Positions 50,121 through 59,411 of a DNA stretch of 64,000 nucleotides are shown one piece after another (position 1 is the first letter of the stretch; each line of letters opens with the position of its first letter). Position numbers and translations under genes: made by a program. The DNA is taken from contig NZ_CP022161.1 of assembly GCF_002214185.1 (NCBI RefSeq), positions 6,145,486 through 6,209,485 of the forward strand. Reading direction: 5' to 3'. The notes beneath the pieces are model-generated. The model had not been told where the DNA came from and did no database searches. It worked only from the letters and a program-made list of their open reading frames with translations. The stretch comes from Streptomyces capitiformicae (GTDB lineage Bacteria > Actinomycetota > Actinomycetes > Streptomycetales > Streptomycetaceae).

Positions 50121-50167
50121 GGGGCGCGGGGAACTGCGCGACAAGCCCTCACTCACCCGCACCCGCC
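50121..50167 (+). repeat. Dispersed repeat, intergenic copy
   Basis: GGGGCGCGGGGAACTGCGCG followed by ACAAGCC and an ACCCGCACCCGCC tail, in the gap between the LacI and GH3 genes. Same orientation as the copy in the MFS gene. Confidence 0.8.
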
Positions 50168-50219
50168 GAACACCCATGTCCGCCCGAGCTACTAGGCGAA
50201 AACCCGAAGGAGCCCCGAC

Positions 50220-50900
50220 ATGAAAGGCAAGCGAAGAGCCACACTCATAACCACCCTGGCCCTACTAACAGGTCTCGCCGTAACCACCCCCACAACCGCC
50301 GACGCCCCGGAATACCCCTTCCGCAACCCCCGACTCCCCACCACCCAACGCGTCAACGACCTCCTCTCCCGCCTGACCCTGGACGAAAAGGTCTCCCTCC
50401 TCCACCAGTACCAACCCGCAATCCCCCGCCTCGACATCGCCCCCTTCAAAGCCGGCACCGAAGCCCTCCACGGAGTGGCCTGGCTGGGCGAAGCCACGGT
50501 CTTCCCCCAAGCAGTAGGTCTGGCCTCGACCTGGAACCCGGCACTCATCAAGAGAGTCGGCTCCGCGGTCGGGGACGAGGCCCGTGGCTTCCACCGAGCG
50601 CGGCGCACCGGCCTCAACCTCTGGGCCCCAGTCGTCAACCCGCTGCGCGACCCCCGTTGGGGCCGCAACGAGGAGGGCTACTCCGAGGGCCCCCGCCTGA
50701 CCAGCGCCATGGCGACGGCATACGGCACCGGCCTGACCGGCGGCGACCCCGACCACCTCAAAACGGCCCCCACCCTGAAGCACTTCCTGGGCAACAACAA
50801 CGAGGTCAACCGCACGACAGCCTCGTCCGCCCTGCGCCCCCACGTCCTCAAGGAGTACGAGGAGCCGGCGTACGTTCTCCCTGCGCTGAGGCACACATGA
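50220..50900 (+). pseudogene. GH3 beta-glycosidase, 3'-truncated next to ssrA
   Basis: ATG with AAGGAG upstream opens a secreted GH3 protein. It has a signal peptide (LITTLALLTGLAVTTPTTADA), NDLLSRLTLDEKVSLLHQY, ALHGVAWLGEATVFPQA, LNLWAPVVNPLRDPRWGRNE and KHFLGNNNEVNRTTASS. Homology stops at LKEYEEPA (about 50867) and the frame ends eleven codons later. The catalytic Asp lies beyond this point in GH3 enzymes, so the product is inactive. A full gene would be 2.5-4 kb long. The break lies 100 bases from the 3' end of ssrA, a known integration hot spot. Confidence 0.75.
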
Positions 50901-50901
50901 C

Positions 50902-50935
50902 GAAGGCCCCGCTGCCCGAGAGCAGCGAGGCCTTC
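50902..50935 (-). terminator. Terminator of ssrA
   Basis: Stem GAAGGCCCCGCTG / CAGCGAGGCCTTC (13 bp, one C-A mismatch) with an 8-base loop, 34 bases beyond the tmRNA 3' end in its direction of transcription. No long U-run. Confidence 0.7.
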
Positions 50936-50968
50936 GCCCACATGGGGTGCCCACACGCGGTGGGATCG

Positions 50969-51367
50969 TGGAGATGGCGGGAATCGAACCCGCGTCCAAC
51001 GGTGCGGAATCAGGGCTTCTCCGTGTGCAGTTCGCTGCGCTTTTCTCGGCCCCGGCGATCACGCGAACAAGTCGCCGACGGGCCCAGTCACTGTTAGATT
51101 TCCCTCTTCACCCCGTGACCGGGATCAAGGTTTAGTCCCCTAGCTGATGCCAGGATCCGGGTCGGGAACAGCCCCGGGCTGACACTCCCATTAAGTGAGA
51201 GGCTCGGTCTCGCTACCTGGATCAGGCGGCGAGAGCGAAGCGCTGCTCGGGAGAATCGCTCTTAACAGTGGCGATTATTTTTTTCGGCCTGTGGTTCACG
51301 AGATCATGGCCGCTTCCTCGACACGCTTCCCCTGCTTCGACATCCGCTGTCGAAACCGATCATCCCC
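50969..51367 (-). ncRNA. ssrA: Transfer-messenger RNA (tmRNA)
   Basis: On the minus strand the gene begins GGGGATGATCGGTTTCGACA and ends with the tRNA-like GGACGCGGGTTCGATTCCCG followed by CCATCTCC. The ends pair as the acceptor stem (GGGGATG with CATCTCC). The CCA is not encoded after the discriminator A. The tag frame (51272-51222) reads ATVKSDSPEQRFALAA and stop, ending in the proteolysis signal ALAA. tmRNA frees ribosomes stalled on broken messages, with SmpB, whose gene lies 85 bases upstream. Confidence 0.95.
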
Positions 51368-51452
51368 ATGTTGTTTTATCAATGCTCACACCGGGGTGAC
51401 CCGGTGTTGGTGCCATCGTACGTGACCAACGCGAGCGCATGCCACCGTATTC

Positions 51453-52004
51453 CTACGCACGCTGCCTGCGCTTGGCCGCCGCGATCGCGCGGTCCGACTC
51501 GCGCCGGTCCTGCTTCTCCCGCAGGGTCTGGCGCTTGTCGTACTCCTTCTTGCCTCGGGCGAGGGCGATCTCGGCCTTGGCGCGGCCGTCCTTGAAGTAC
51601 AGGGCGAGGGGCACGATCGTGTGGCCCGTCTCCTGGGCCTTGACCTCCAGCTTGTCGATCTCCTCGCGGTGCAGCAGCAGCTTGCGCTTGCGGCGCGCGG
51701 AGTGGTTGGTCCAGCTGCCCTGGTGGTACTCGGGGATGTGGGCGTTGTGCAGCCACGCCTCACCCCGGTCGATCTGGACGAAGCCGTCGGTCAGCGAGGT
51801 CCGTCCCTCGCGCAGCGACTTGACCTCGGTACCGGTGAGGACGAGCCCGGCCTCGTAGGTGTCGATGATCGCGTAGTCGTGCCGGGCCTTCTTGTTCTGG
51901 GCGACGATCTTCTTCTTGCCGCCCTTCTCGCCGTCCCTGGCCTTGGCGGCCGTCCCGCCCTGCTTGGGCTGGGACTCCTTCGGTACGTACATTCCCTTGC
52001 TCAT
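51453..52004 (-). CDS. smpB: SsrA-binding protein SmpB
   Basis: The start at 52004 ([11 protein letters not shown]) matches other Streptomyces SmpB proteins; an ATG 12 bases upstream is possible. 183 residues: a 35-residue Lys-rich N-terminal extension, then the OB-fold core [40 protein letters not shown], and the basic C-terminal tail [20 protein letters not shown] that enters the mRNA channel. Works with tmRNA. Confidence 0.95.
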   Translation of the reverse strand: MSKGMYVPKESQPKQGGTAAKARDGEKGGKKKIVAQNKKARHDYAIIDTYEAGLVLTGTEVKSLREGRTSLTDGFVQIDRGEAWLHNAHIPEYHQGSWTNHSARRKRKLLLHREEIDKLEVKAQETGHTIVPLALYFKDGRAKAEIALARGKKEYDKRQTLREKQDRRESDRAIAAAKRRQRA

Positions 52005-52085
52005 AGTGCCGTCCATTTTCGCACTACGGAGGGGGTCGGCGGGAAGCCGATTAACGCCCTGGACCCCGGAACGGCTACTCGGCGG

Positions 52086-53327
52086 CTACTCGGCCTCGCC
52101 GAGCCCGCTCAGTACGGTCTCGGCGCGCTGCACGGCGTCCTCGTCGGCTTCGAGGTCGGGGGTGATGCCACGGCCGTCGAGGCCGCGGCCGGAGGGGGTG
52201 CTGTAGTGGCCGACGGTCAGTTCGGCGACGGAGCCGTCGGGGAGGCGGCTCGGCATCTGGACCGAGCCCTTGCCGAAGGTGCGCGAGCCGACGACCACCG
52301 CGCGGCCGCGGTCCTGGAGGGCTCCGGTGAGCAGTTCGGCCGCGCTCATCGTGCCGCCGTCGACGAGCGCGACCAGGGGTCTGGTGGTGTCGCCGCCGGC
52401 GTCGGCGTGCAGGGCGCGCTGCTCGCCGTCGACGTCGTACGTGGCGACGAGGCCGCCGTCGAGGAAGGCGGAGGCGGTGGTGACGGCCTCGGTGACCAGG
52501 CCGCCGGAGTTGCCCCGCAGGTCGAGGACGAAGCCCGAGGCCTCGGCGGCCTGCTCGACGGCGGCCCGCACCATGTCGCCGGAGCCCTTGGTGAACGCGT
52601 CGACCTTGATCACGCTGACCCCGTGGGCGAGCCTGCTGACGGTCACGTCCTCGGTGGACAGACGGGCCCTGCGCAGGGTCTCCCGCCACATCCGGGTGCC
52701 GCGCTGCAGACCCAGCGACACCTCCGTGCCGGCGCTCGCGGCCTCGGCCTCGTCGCCGCGCGCGTCGCCGCGCAGTAAGGAGACGACCTCGGTGACGGGA
52801 CGGCCGTCGACCTTCTCGCCGTCGACGCTGACCAGCCGGTCGCCGGTGCGGATCCCGGCCTCGTCGGCGGGCGAGCCCTCCTGGACCCGGGTCACCTCGA
52901 TACGGCCGTCGCGCTCCAGCCGGGCCCACAGCCCGACGCCGGTGTACTCGCCGTCGAGGGCCTCCTGGAACTCCTCGTACTCGCCCTCGGAGTAGACCGC
53001 GCCCCAGCGGTCGCCGCTGCGGCTGACGGCGCGCTTGGCGGCCTCCATGGGGGACTTGCCCTCGGCCATGGCCTGCGCGGCGGCGTCGGCGACGTCCTGC
53101 CGCCGGTCGGCGCGTACCTCGCGTGCCGTACCCGCGGCGGCGGTGGTCGCCCCGTACGGGCCGTCGAAGGAGCCGGTCGCGGCACCCATGGCGAGCACGG
53201 TCGCGAAGACCAACGCCAGCGCCGCCCCGCGGCGGATGCGGCGGGTTGAAACAGAAGGGGTCGCGCGCAGCGCGTCGGACAGGGCGGTGGCGGGCGACGG
53301 GCGGGTGAAGAGGTCCGGGCCTGACAT
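52086..53327 (-). CDS. S41 carboxy-terminal processing protease
   Basis: 413 residues. A membrane helix (GAALALVFATVLAMGAATG, about 34-52) anchors it outside the membrane. A PDZ domain (TGVGLWARLERDG, GSPADEAGIRTGDRLVSVDG) follows at about 128-210. The catalytic Ser328 (GGTMSAAELL) and Lys353 (SRTFGKGSVQ) are in place. Such enzymes cleave C-termini of secreted or membrane proteins. It lies directly downstream of ftsX with a strong terminator between. Confidence 0.92.
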   Translation of the reverse strand: MSGPDLFTRPSPATALSDALRATPSVSTRRIRRGAALALVFATVLAMGAATGSFDGPYGATTAAAGTAREVRADRRQDVADAAAQAMAEGKSPMEAAKRAVSRSGDRWGAVYSEGEYEEFQEALDGEYTGVGLWARLERDGRIEVTRVQEGSPADEAGIRTGDRLVSVDGEKVDGRPVTEVVSLLRGDARGDEAEAASAGTEVSLGLQRGTRMWRETLRRARLSTEDVTVSRLAHGVSVIKVDAFTKGSGDMVRAAVEQAAEASGFVLDLRGNSGGLVTEAVTTASAFLDGGLVATYDVDGEQRALHADAGGDTTRPLVALVDGGTMSAAELLTGALQDRGRAVVVGSRTFGKGSVQMPSRLPDGSVAELTVGHYSTPSGRGLDGRGITPDLEADEDAVQRAETVLSGLGEAE

Positions 53328-53351
53328 GTCGGCGAGTCTAGGACAAGGCGA

Positions 53352-53383
53352 AGGGCCGTACCGGAGCTTGCCGGTACGGCCCT
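53352..53383. terminator. Strong hairpin between ftsX and the protease gene
   Basis: Perfect 13-bp stem AGGGCCGTACCGG / CCGGTACGGCCCT with a 6-base loop, 12 bases after the ftsX stop. It should end the ftsEX message. Confidence 0.8.
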
Positions 53384-53394
53384 ATTGGCGTGCG

Positions 53395-54312
53395 TCACAC
53401 CTTCAGGTACTTGCGCAAGGCGAAGAAAGCGGCCAAGGCGGGCATCAGGAAGCTCGCCGCGAGGATGAGCGGCAGCTTGGTGAGGACCGCGTCCCAGCCG
53501 ACGAAGTTGATGAGCGGAAGGTTCGTGGACAGTGACACTCCGTTGTCGATCACGAAGTACTGCCCGAGGACCAGGAAGCCGCAGGCGAGCGTGCCGCCGA
53601 TGACGCCGGCGACCGCGGCCTCCATGATGAACGGCGCCTGGATGTAGAAGCCGGAGGCGCCGACCAGCCGCATGATGCCGGTCTCACGACGACGGCTGAA
53701 CGCCGAGACGCGCACCGTGTTGACGATCAGCAGCAGCGCCACGACCAGCATGACCGCCATCACACCGCGCGCCGCCCAGTTCAGATACCCGAGCAACTTG
53801 AAGAGGTTGTCCAGGATGCCCTTCTGGTCCTGCACCGACTGCACCCCGTCACGCCCGTTGAAGGCGCTCGCGATGACCTGGTACTTCTCCGGGTCCTTCA
53901 GCTTGATGCGGTACGACTCCTGCATCTGGTCCGGGGTGAGGCTGCTGGCCAGCGGCGAGTCGCCGAACTGCTCCTTGTAGTGCTTGTACGCCTCGTCCTG
54001 CGACTCGTAGGCGACGTTGTCGACGACCGACATCTTGCCCAGGTCGGACTTGATCTGGTTCTTCTGCTCGGTCGTGACCGCGCCCTTGGCGCAGTTGGGG
54101 TCGGACTCCGCGTCGCTCTTGTTGCACAGGAAGATCGACACGTTGACCTTGTCGTACCAGTAGCCCTTCATCTGGCTGACCTGGTCGCTCATCAGCAGCG
54201 AGCCGCCGAACAGGGCGAGGGACAGGGCTACGGAGACGATGACCGCGAAGGTCATGGTGAGGTTGCGGCGGAGACCGACTCCGATCTCCGACAGTACGAA
54301 CTGGGCGCGCAT
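53395..54312 (-). CDS. ftsX: Cell-division ABC transporter permease FtsX
   Basis: 305 residues. TM1 (MTFAVIVSVALSLALFGGSL) is followed by a large outer domain with a Cys pair (CNKSDAESDPNC), then three C-terminal helices (GVMAVMLVVALLLIVNTVRV; FIMEAAVAGVIGGTLACGFL; the last near PLILAASFLMPALAAFFAL). FtsX with FtsE activates peptidoglycan hydrolases through its outer domain. Start MRAQFVLSEIGVGLRRNLTM is canonical. It follows ftsE by 45 bases. Confidence 0.95.
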   Translation of the reverse strand: MRAQFVLSEIGVGLRRNLTMTFAVIVSVALSLALFGGSLLMSDQVSQMKGYWYDKVNVSIFLCNKSDAESDPNCAKGAVTTEQKNQIKSDLGKMSVVDNVAYESQDEAYKHYKEQFGDSPLASSLTPDQMQESYRIKLKDPEKYQVIASAFNGRDGVQSVQDQKGILDNLFKLLGYLNWAARGVMAVMLVVALLLIVNTVRVSAFSRRRETGIMRLVGASGFYIQAPFIMEAAVAGVIGGTLACGFLVLGQYFVIDNGVSLSTNLPLINFVGWDAVLTKLPLILAASFLMPALAAFFALRKYLKV

Positions 54313-54357
54313 GGCGTCTGGTCAAGCCTTTCCGTGGACAGTCGTCATCAGACGCGG

Positions 54358-55047
54358 TCAGTGCTGGTAGCCGTAGACGCCGCGCGCCTGGTCGCGGACG
54401 AGGCGGCCCTTCTCCAGCTCGATGACGCGCTTGCGCATCTGGTCCACGATGTTCTGGTCGTGGGTCGCCATCACCACGGTGGTGCCCGTCCGGTTGATCC
54501 GGTCGAGCAGCTTCATGATGCCGACGGAGGTCTGCGGGTCGAGGTTGCCGGTGGGCTCGTCCGCGATCAGCAGCTTGGGCCGGTTCACGAAGGCCCGCGC
54601 GATCGCCACGCGCTGCTGCTCACCACCGGACAGCTCGCCCGGCATCCGCTCCTCCTTGCCGCCGAGCCCGACCAGCTCCAGCACCTGCGGCACGGACTTG
54701 CGGATCTCACCGCGCGACTTGCCGATCACCTCCTGCGCGAAGGCGACGTTCTCGCCGACCGTCTTGTTCGGCAGCAGCCGGAAGTCCTGGAACACCGTCC
54801 CGAGCTGGCGGCGCATCTGCGGCACCTTCCAGTTGGACAGGCGCGCGAGATCCTTGCCCAGGACATGCACCTGCCCCTGACTGCACCGCTCCTCCCGGAG
54901 GATCAACCGCAGAAAGGTCGACTTTCCGGAGCCGGAGGACCCCACGAGGAACACGAACTCGCCCTTCTCGACCTCCAGGGACACATCCCTGAGTGCGGGG
55001 CGGGTCTGCTTCGGGTAGACCTTGGACACGTTGTCGAATCGGATCAC
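54358..55047 (-). CDS. ftsE: Cell-division ATP-binding protein FtsE
   Basis: The GTG at 55047 begins [19 protein letters not shown], the canonical FtsE start; the open frame upstream is not conserved. 229 residues with Walker [11 protein letters not shown]-loop [13 protein letters not shown], signature [15 protein letters not shown], Walker [13 protein letters not shown] and H-loop ATHD. It drives FtsX. Confidence 0.95.
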   Translation of the reverse strand: MIRFDNVSKVYPKQTRPALRDVSLEVEKGEFVFLVGSSGSGKSTFLRLILREERCSQGQVHVLGKDLARLSNWKVPQMRRQLGTVFQDFRLLPNKTVGENVAFAQEVIGKSRGEIRKSVPQVLELVGLGGKEERMPGELSGGEQQRVAIARAFVNRPKLLIADEPTGNLDPQTSVGIMKLLDRINRTGTTVVMATHDQNIVDQMRKRVIELEKGRLVRDQARGVYGYQH

Positions 55048-55269
55048 GGATGCACCACAGGCCGTCGGGGAATGGATGACGGTGACTGTACCGCTACCCC
55101 GGCTCGGTAAGGGGCGCGGGACGTCTCGCCCTTCTCTCGCAAGGACCCCGCGCTTAATTTCCGGGAACCTGGCACAGTGGAGTGATGGACCGGCGACGAA
55201 ACAGGAACGTCCCGGCGCCGCGAAGCGTTGAGGTATGCGTGTGAGGCCACTGCTAGGAGGGCGAGGCGC

Positions 55270-55461
55270 ATGACGTACGACCGGTTGGTGTGCGCGAACT
55301 GCGCGTCGCCCGTCGCCGAGGGCCGCTGCCACGTGTGCCGGGCCAGCCGTGAACGTCTCCAGCAGGAGAACCCGTTCGCGGCCCTGAGCCCGATGACGCT
55401 GATCGCCCTGCTGGCGATCCTGATAGCGGCAGTTGCACTGCTGGCCCACCAGACGGCATAG
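55270..55461 (+). CDS. Small zinc-ribbon membrane protein, 63 residues
   Basis: ATG with AGGAGGG nine bases upstream. [18 protein letters not shown] gives two CxxC pairs, a zinc ribbon, followed by one membrane helix ([18 protein letters not shown]). It is a small conserved-looking actinobacterial protein of unknown role, divergent from ftsE. Confidence 0.75.
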   Translation: MTYDRLVCANCASPVAEGRCHVCRASRERLQQENPFAALSPMTLIALLAILIAAVALLAHQTA

Positions 55462-55485
55462 AACTAGCCGGACGTACGACGACGA

Positions 55486-55512
55486 AGGCCCGGGGCTGGC
55501 TGCCCCGGGCCT
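55486..55512. terminator. Bidirectional terminator
   Basis: Perfect 11-bp stem AGGCCCGGGGC / GCCCCGGGCCT with 5-base loop between the convergent zinc-ribbon and LAETG genes; followed by CATCTCTGTCTGT on the plus strand. Confidence 0.8.
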
Positions 55513-55544
55513 CATCTCTGTCTGTGCGGCTGTACGCGAATGCG

Positions 55545-56348
55545 TTACGCCGCGGCGCCACGGCCGGCCATGAGGCGCGGCAGCATGCGGAAGCCGATAC
55601 CGCCGGCGATCATCGTGGCGGCGCCGACCAGCAGGAACGTGGTCTCGGCGGCACCGGTCTCGGCGAGCTCGCCGCCGTTGCCGGTGCCCTGGGCCTCGGC
55701 CTCGGACCCGGTGTCGGTCAGCTGCGAGGAGCCCTCTTCCTGGACGACCTCGTCGTTGCCGCCGTCGGGGTCGGTGCCACCGGAGGTGGAGTCGTCGCCG
55801 CCGATGGTGGAGGAACCGCCGCCGGTGCTCTGGTCACCGGAGGTGCCGTTGGACGAGCTGCCCTCGGACGTGCCGTTGGAGGTGCCGTTCGAGGTGCTGC
55901 CCTCGGACGTGCCGTTGGACGTGCCGTTCGAGGTGCTGCCCTCGGACGTGCCGTTGGACGTGCCGTTCGAGGTGCTGCCCTCGGACGTGCCGTTGGAGGT
56001 CCCGTTGGACGTGCTGCCGTTGGACGTGGTGCCCTCAGAGGTGGTGCCCTCGGAAGTCGTCCCCTCCGACGTGGTGCCTTCAGAGGTGGTCCCCTCGGAG
56101 GTCGTACCCTCCGACGTGGTGCCCTCCGTGGCGCCGATGATGGTGTTGCCGTCCGTGGTGCCGTCGGTGTCGCCCCCGGTCTGGACCGAGACACCGACAT
56201 TGGCGGAGACACCGTCGTCGGTACCGACACCGATACCGACGCCGAGGTCCAGCGCGGAAGCGGCACCCGCGGCGGTCAGCGACGCGCCGGCGGCGATCAC
56301 GGCACCCGCGGCGATACGCGCCACGCGGATCCGCGTCTTCTTCGTCAT
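55545..56348 (-). CDS. LAETG sortase-anchored surface protein with tandem-repeat stalk
   Basis: 267 residues. A signal peptide ([20 protein letters not shown]) leads to a short start domain ([18 protein letters not shown]). Then comes a stalk: TSEG seven times in a row, followed by about four 13-residue units built from [13 protein letters not shown]. The end is [20 protein letters not shown] plus a basic tail, a class-E-type LAxTG sorting signal. The protein is thus cell-wall-anchored. The 12- and 39-bp coding repeats should vary in number between strains. Function unknown. Confidence 0.85.
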   Translation of the reverse strand: MTKKTRIRVARIAAGAVIAAGASLTAAGAASALDLGVGIGVGTDDGVSANVGVSVQTGGDTDGTTDGNTIIGATEGTTSEGTTSEGTTSEGTTSEGTTSEGTTSEGTTSNGSTSNGTSNGTSEGSTSNGTSNGTSEGSTSNGTSNGTSEGSTSNGTSNGTSEGSSSNGTSGDQSTGGGSSTIGGDDSTSGGTDPDGGNDEVVQEEGSSQLTDTGSEAEAQGTGNGGELAETGAAETTFLLVGAATMIAGGIGFRMLPRLMAGRGAAA

Positions 56349-56593
56349 ATGGCTGCTACCCCCAGTAGCTGATCAGTAAATGGAGCAGCGCCCGGGGCCG
56401 CGATCAACGGGGGCAGTCGCTTGGTCTCGAAGTTCCCCGGTTCACATGCGCCCCAGTAATGCGCATGCCATCCGCCAGCCTTCCCACTTTTCGCAGCAAC
56501 GTCAAGGTCGTTGCGTACGCGATGTCCCGTTCACCGCTTTTGACGGCAGCAAGGTCATGTGAGTGTGACGTAAAACCCAGACATCCTCACACA

Positions 56594-56634
56594 GACAAGG
56601 CAACTGCCGTCCGAAGAACGGCAGTTGCCTTGTC
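56594..56634 (-). terminator. Terminator of prfB
   Basis: Perfect 17-bp stem GACAAGGCAACTGCCGT / ACGGCAGTTGCCTTGTC with 7-base loop, 36 bases after the prfB stop. One of the strongest hairpins in the window. Confidence 0.9.
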
Positions 56635-56669
56635 GATAAAGCGCTGAAACTGTCGGGGGTTTTCTCCCG

Positions 56670-57776
56670 CTACTTCTCCTGCTGCTTGCGCCAGCGAATT
56701 CCGGCCTCCAGGAAGCCATCGATCTCGCCGTTGAACACGGCCTCGGGGTTGCCCACTTCGTGCTCGGTGCGGAGATCCTTGACCGTCTGGTACGGGTGCA
56801 GGACGTACGAACGCATCTGGTTGCCCCAGGAGTTGCCGCCGCCGCCCTTGAGCGCGTCCATCTTGGCCTGCTCCTCCTGCCGGCGCCGCTCGAGGAGCTT
56901 CGCCTGGAGGACGTTCATGGCGGTGGCCTTGTTCTGGATCTGCGACCGCTCGTTCTGGCAGGAGACGACGATGCCGGTGGGGAGGTGGGTCAGCCGCACC
57001 GCGGAGTCGGTGGTGTTGACGCCCTGACCGCCCGGCCCGGACGACCGGTACACGTCCACGCGCAGCTCGGACTCGTCGATCTCGATGTGGTCGGTCTGCT
57101 CGACGACGGGCAGCACCTCGACACCGGCGAAGGAGGTCTGGCGGCGGCCCTGGTTGTCGAAGGGCGAGATCCGGACGAGCCGGTGGGTGCCCTGCTCCAC
57201 GGAGAGCGTGCCGTACGCGTACGGGATCTGCACGGCGAAGGTGGTCGACTTGATGCCGGCCTCCTCCGCGTACGACGTCTCGTAGACCTCGGTCTTGTAG
57301 CCGTGCTGCTCCGCCCAGCGCAGGTACATCCGCTGGAGCTTCTCGGCGAAGTCGGCGGCGTCGACACCACCGGCCTCCGCGCGGATGTTGACGAGGGCCT
57401 CACGGGCGTCGTACTCGCCGCTGAGGAGCGTCCGGACCTCCATCTCGTCCAGCGCCTTCCTGACGGAGGCGAGCTCCGACTCGGCCTCGGCGCGGGTGTC
57501 CGGGTCGTCCTCCTCCTCGGCCATCTCGAAGAGGACACCGAGGTCGTCGATACGACCGCGGAGCGCCTCGGCCTTCCGCACCTCCGCCTGGAGGTGGGAC
57601 AGCTTGCTCGTGATCTTCTGCGCCTCGTCGGGGTTGTCCCAGAGGGACGGCGCGGCCGCCTGCTCCTCGAGCACGGCGATCTCTGCCCTCAGCTTGTCGA
57701 GGTCCAAAACGGCCTCGATCGACTCCATGGTCGAGGAGAGGGACTTCAGCTCTTCGGATACATCGACGACTGCCAC
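56670..57776 (-). CDS. prfB: Peptide chain release factor 2
   Basis: The GTG at 57776 starts [20 protein letters not shown] as in other streptomycetes; 368 residues. [15 protein letters not shown] holds the SPF stop-codon-recognition motif (UGA/UAA). [20 protein letters not shown] has the GGQ that triggers peptide release. No in-frame UGA near codon 25, so the autoregulatory frameshift of enteric prfB is absent. Confidence 0.95.
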   Translation of the reverse strand: MAVVDVSEELKSLSSTMESIEAVLDLDKLRAEIAVLEEQAAAPSLWDNPDEAQKITSKLSHLQAEVRKAEALRGRIDDLGVLFEMAEEEDDPDTRAEAESELASVRKALDEMEVRTLLSGEYDAREALVNIRAEAGGVDAADFAEKLQRMYLRWAEQHGYKTEVYETSYAEEAGIKSTTFAVQIPYAYGTLSVEQGTHRLVRISPFDNQGRRQTSFAGVEVLPVVEQTDHIEIDESELRVDVYRSSGPGGQGVNTTDSAVRLTHLPTGIVVSCQNERSQIQNKATAMNVLQAKLLERRRQEEQAKMDALKGGGGNSWGNQMRSYVLHPYQTVKDLRTEHEVGNPEAVFNGEIDGFLEAGIRWRKQQEK

Positions 57777-57920
57777 GCCCCCAGCGTAACGGCTCCGCCG
57801 AGTAACCAAGGCGGGGTGGCCGCAGCGTGGGGTACGCACCGGGCGCCGGGACACGCCCTGGGGGCTGCCGCCCCCAGACCCCGCTGGGGGATGAGGGGGT
57901 GGCTGCGATGCGTGTTGTAT

Positions 57921-57962
57921 GCGCGGGTGGGTGGGGGTTGCTCGCGCAGTTCCCCGCGCCCA
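57921..57962 (-). repeat. Dispersed repeat, inverse intergenic copy
   Basis: Reverse complement of the GGGCGCGGGGAACTGCGCG repeat seen at 41860 and 50121, in the gap between prfB and pkaB. Confidence 0.75.
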
Positions 57963-58006
57963 CCTGCCAGACAATCCGCACCCCCGAGCTCTCGGGCGCC
58001 GGGCAG

Positions 58007-59251
58007 TCAGGGGTTACCCGGAGCTGAATTCTTCGTGTCGGACGGCGCCGTACCGTCGTCGCCCCCGGAGGTGACCGCCCAGGCCCCCACTCCCACCGCG
58101 GCGACCAGCGCGACGGCCGCCGCGCTCAACGTGATCCGTCGCCGCCGAGCCACCGCGGAGCGGTTCCGCGCGGACCCCGGCCGAGGCGCCCCCGCCGGCC
58201 GCGGCACCCGCGCGGTCCCCCGCGCACCCCCGGCCAGCTCATCCGGCCCCGGCACCCGCATCGACGTATGCGTGTCCCGGTTGGAGTCCGGCTTCGCACC
58301 CGGCACGAGCGGCACGGCCCCCCTCCGCACCCGCTCCCGAGGAGCCGCGGCCTCAGCGGAAGCGGGAGCCTCCTCGTACGCGTCCCCGCTCTCCGTCCCC
58401 GGCTCGTCGACATCCAACGGCGGCATCCCCGCCAGCAACGGCAGCTGCTCCCGCAACCGCGCCGCCAGCTCGGACGCCCGCAACCGCGAGGCCGGCGCCT
58501 TGGCCAGACACTGCACGAGGAGCTGCCAGAGCTCCTCGGGGATTCCGGGGAGAGGGACGACCGTCTCGGTGACGTGCCGGCGCAACACCGCCCCGGGATG
58601 TCCCCCGCCGAACGGCGTGAAGCCCGCGAGCAGCTCGTAGAGCACGGTCGCGAGGGCGTAGATGTCGACGGCGGCCCGCGGCGGCAGGCCCTCCACGATC
58701 TCGGGGGCGAGATAGTCCGGCGTTCCGATGATCTTCGTCGCACGGGTGCGGCGAGGAGAATCGATCAGCTTCGCGACGCCGAAGTCGGTCAGGAGCGCCG
58801 GGTGCGCGCCGCCGGGGCCGAGGGGGCCCTGCATGTCGAGGAGGACGTTCTCCGGCTTCACGTCCCGGTGCACGACCCCGGCCGCGTGCGCCGCCGCCAG
58901 GCCGTCGGCGATGTCGGCCACTATGGCGACCGCCGCCTCGGGGGCCATCCGCCGCTCCCGCTCGAGGCGGGTGCGCAGATCCGTGCCCCGGACGAGGTCC
59001 ATGACGAGGGCGAGGTCGTTGCCGTCGACGACGAGGTCGCGTACGGACACCACGTTGGGGTGGTCGAGGCCCAGGAGTGCGGTGCGCTCCTGGACGAAGC
59101 GGCTGACGAGTTCCTGGTCGGACGAGAGGTCCTCGCGCAGCAGCTTGATGGCGACGGGGCCCTCCGGGCCCTCACCCAGCCACACCGTGCCGGCGCTGCC
59201 CCGCCCCAGAATCTGGTTCGCGGTGTACCGGCTTCCGATCTTCCGTCCCAA
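58007..59251 (-). CDS. pkaB: Ser/Thr protein kinase PkaB-like
   Basis: 414 residues. Kinase domain 8-270: glycine loop [16 protein letters not shown] (Lys), [33 protein letters not shown] basic, Pro-rich linker is followed by one membrane helix ([20 protein letters not shown]) near the C-terminus and a short outer tail. In S. coelicolor pkaA and pkaB stand in this order and direction. Confidence 0.9.
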   Translation of the reverse strand: MGRKIGSRYTANQILGRGSAGTVWLGEGPEGPVAIKLLREDLSSDQELVSRFVQERTALLGLDHPNVVSVRDLVVDGNDLALVMDLVRGTDLRTRLERERRMAPEAAVAIVADIADGLAAAHAAGVVHRDVKPENVLLDMQGPLGPGGAHPALLTDFGVAKLIDSPRRTRATKIIGTPDYLAPEIVEGLPPRAAVDIYALATVLYELLAGFTPFGGGHPGAVLRRHVTETVVPLPGIPEELWQLLVQCLAKAPASRLRASELAARLREQLPLLAGMPPLDVDEPGTESGDAYEEAPASAEAAAPRERVRRGAVPLVPGAKPDSNRDTHTSMRVPGPDELAGGARGTARVPRPAGAPRPGSARNRSAVARRRRITLSAAAVALVAAVGVGAWAVTSGGDDGTAPSDTKNSAPGNP

Positions 59252-59411
59252 GACTGCTCCTACAGGCCGCGTGTTGGCGACAAAGCTACGCGCCCGAAGA
59301 GCCGACGTTCACCGCCGAGGCGGAAATCACCCCTCAGATGTCGACAAATCCCCAACCTCAGCTGCCGACGGACCCGCGCCCCAAGGGACTTGGGGCGCGG
59401 GGGGTCGGGGG

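Noticed and set aside
50947..51135. Short frames over the tmRNA region
   Set aside because: The sequence is the tRNA-like end of ssrA; frames there, such as one reading EMAGIEPASNGAESG, are antisense translations of RNA structure.
55840..56110. Short-period repeats as CRISPR or noncoding satellite
   Set aside because: They are in-frame codons for TSEG/TSNG in a surface protein.
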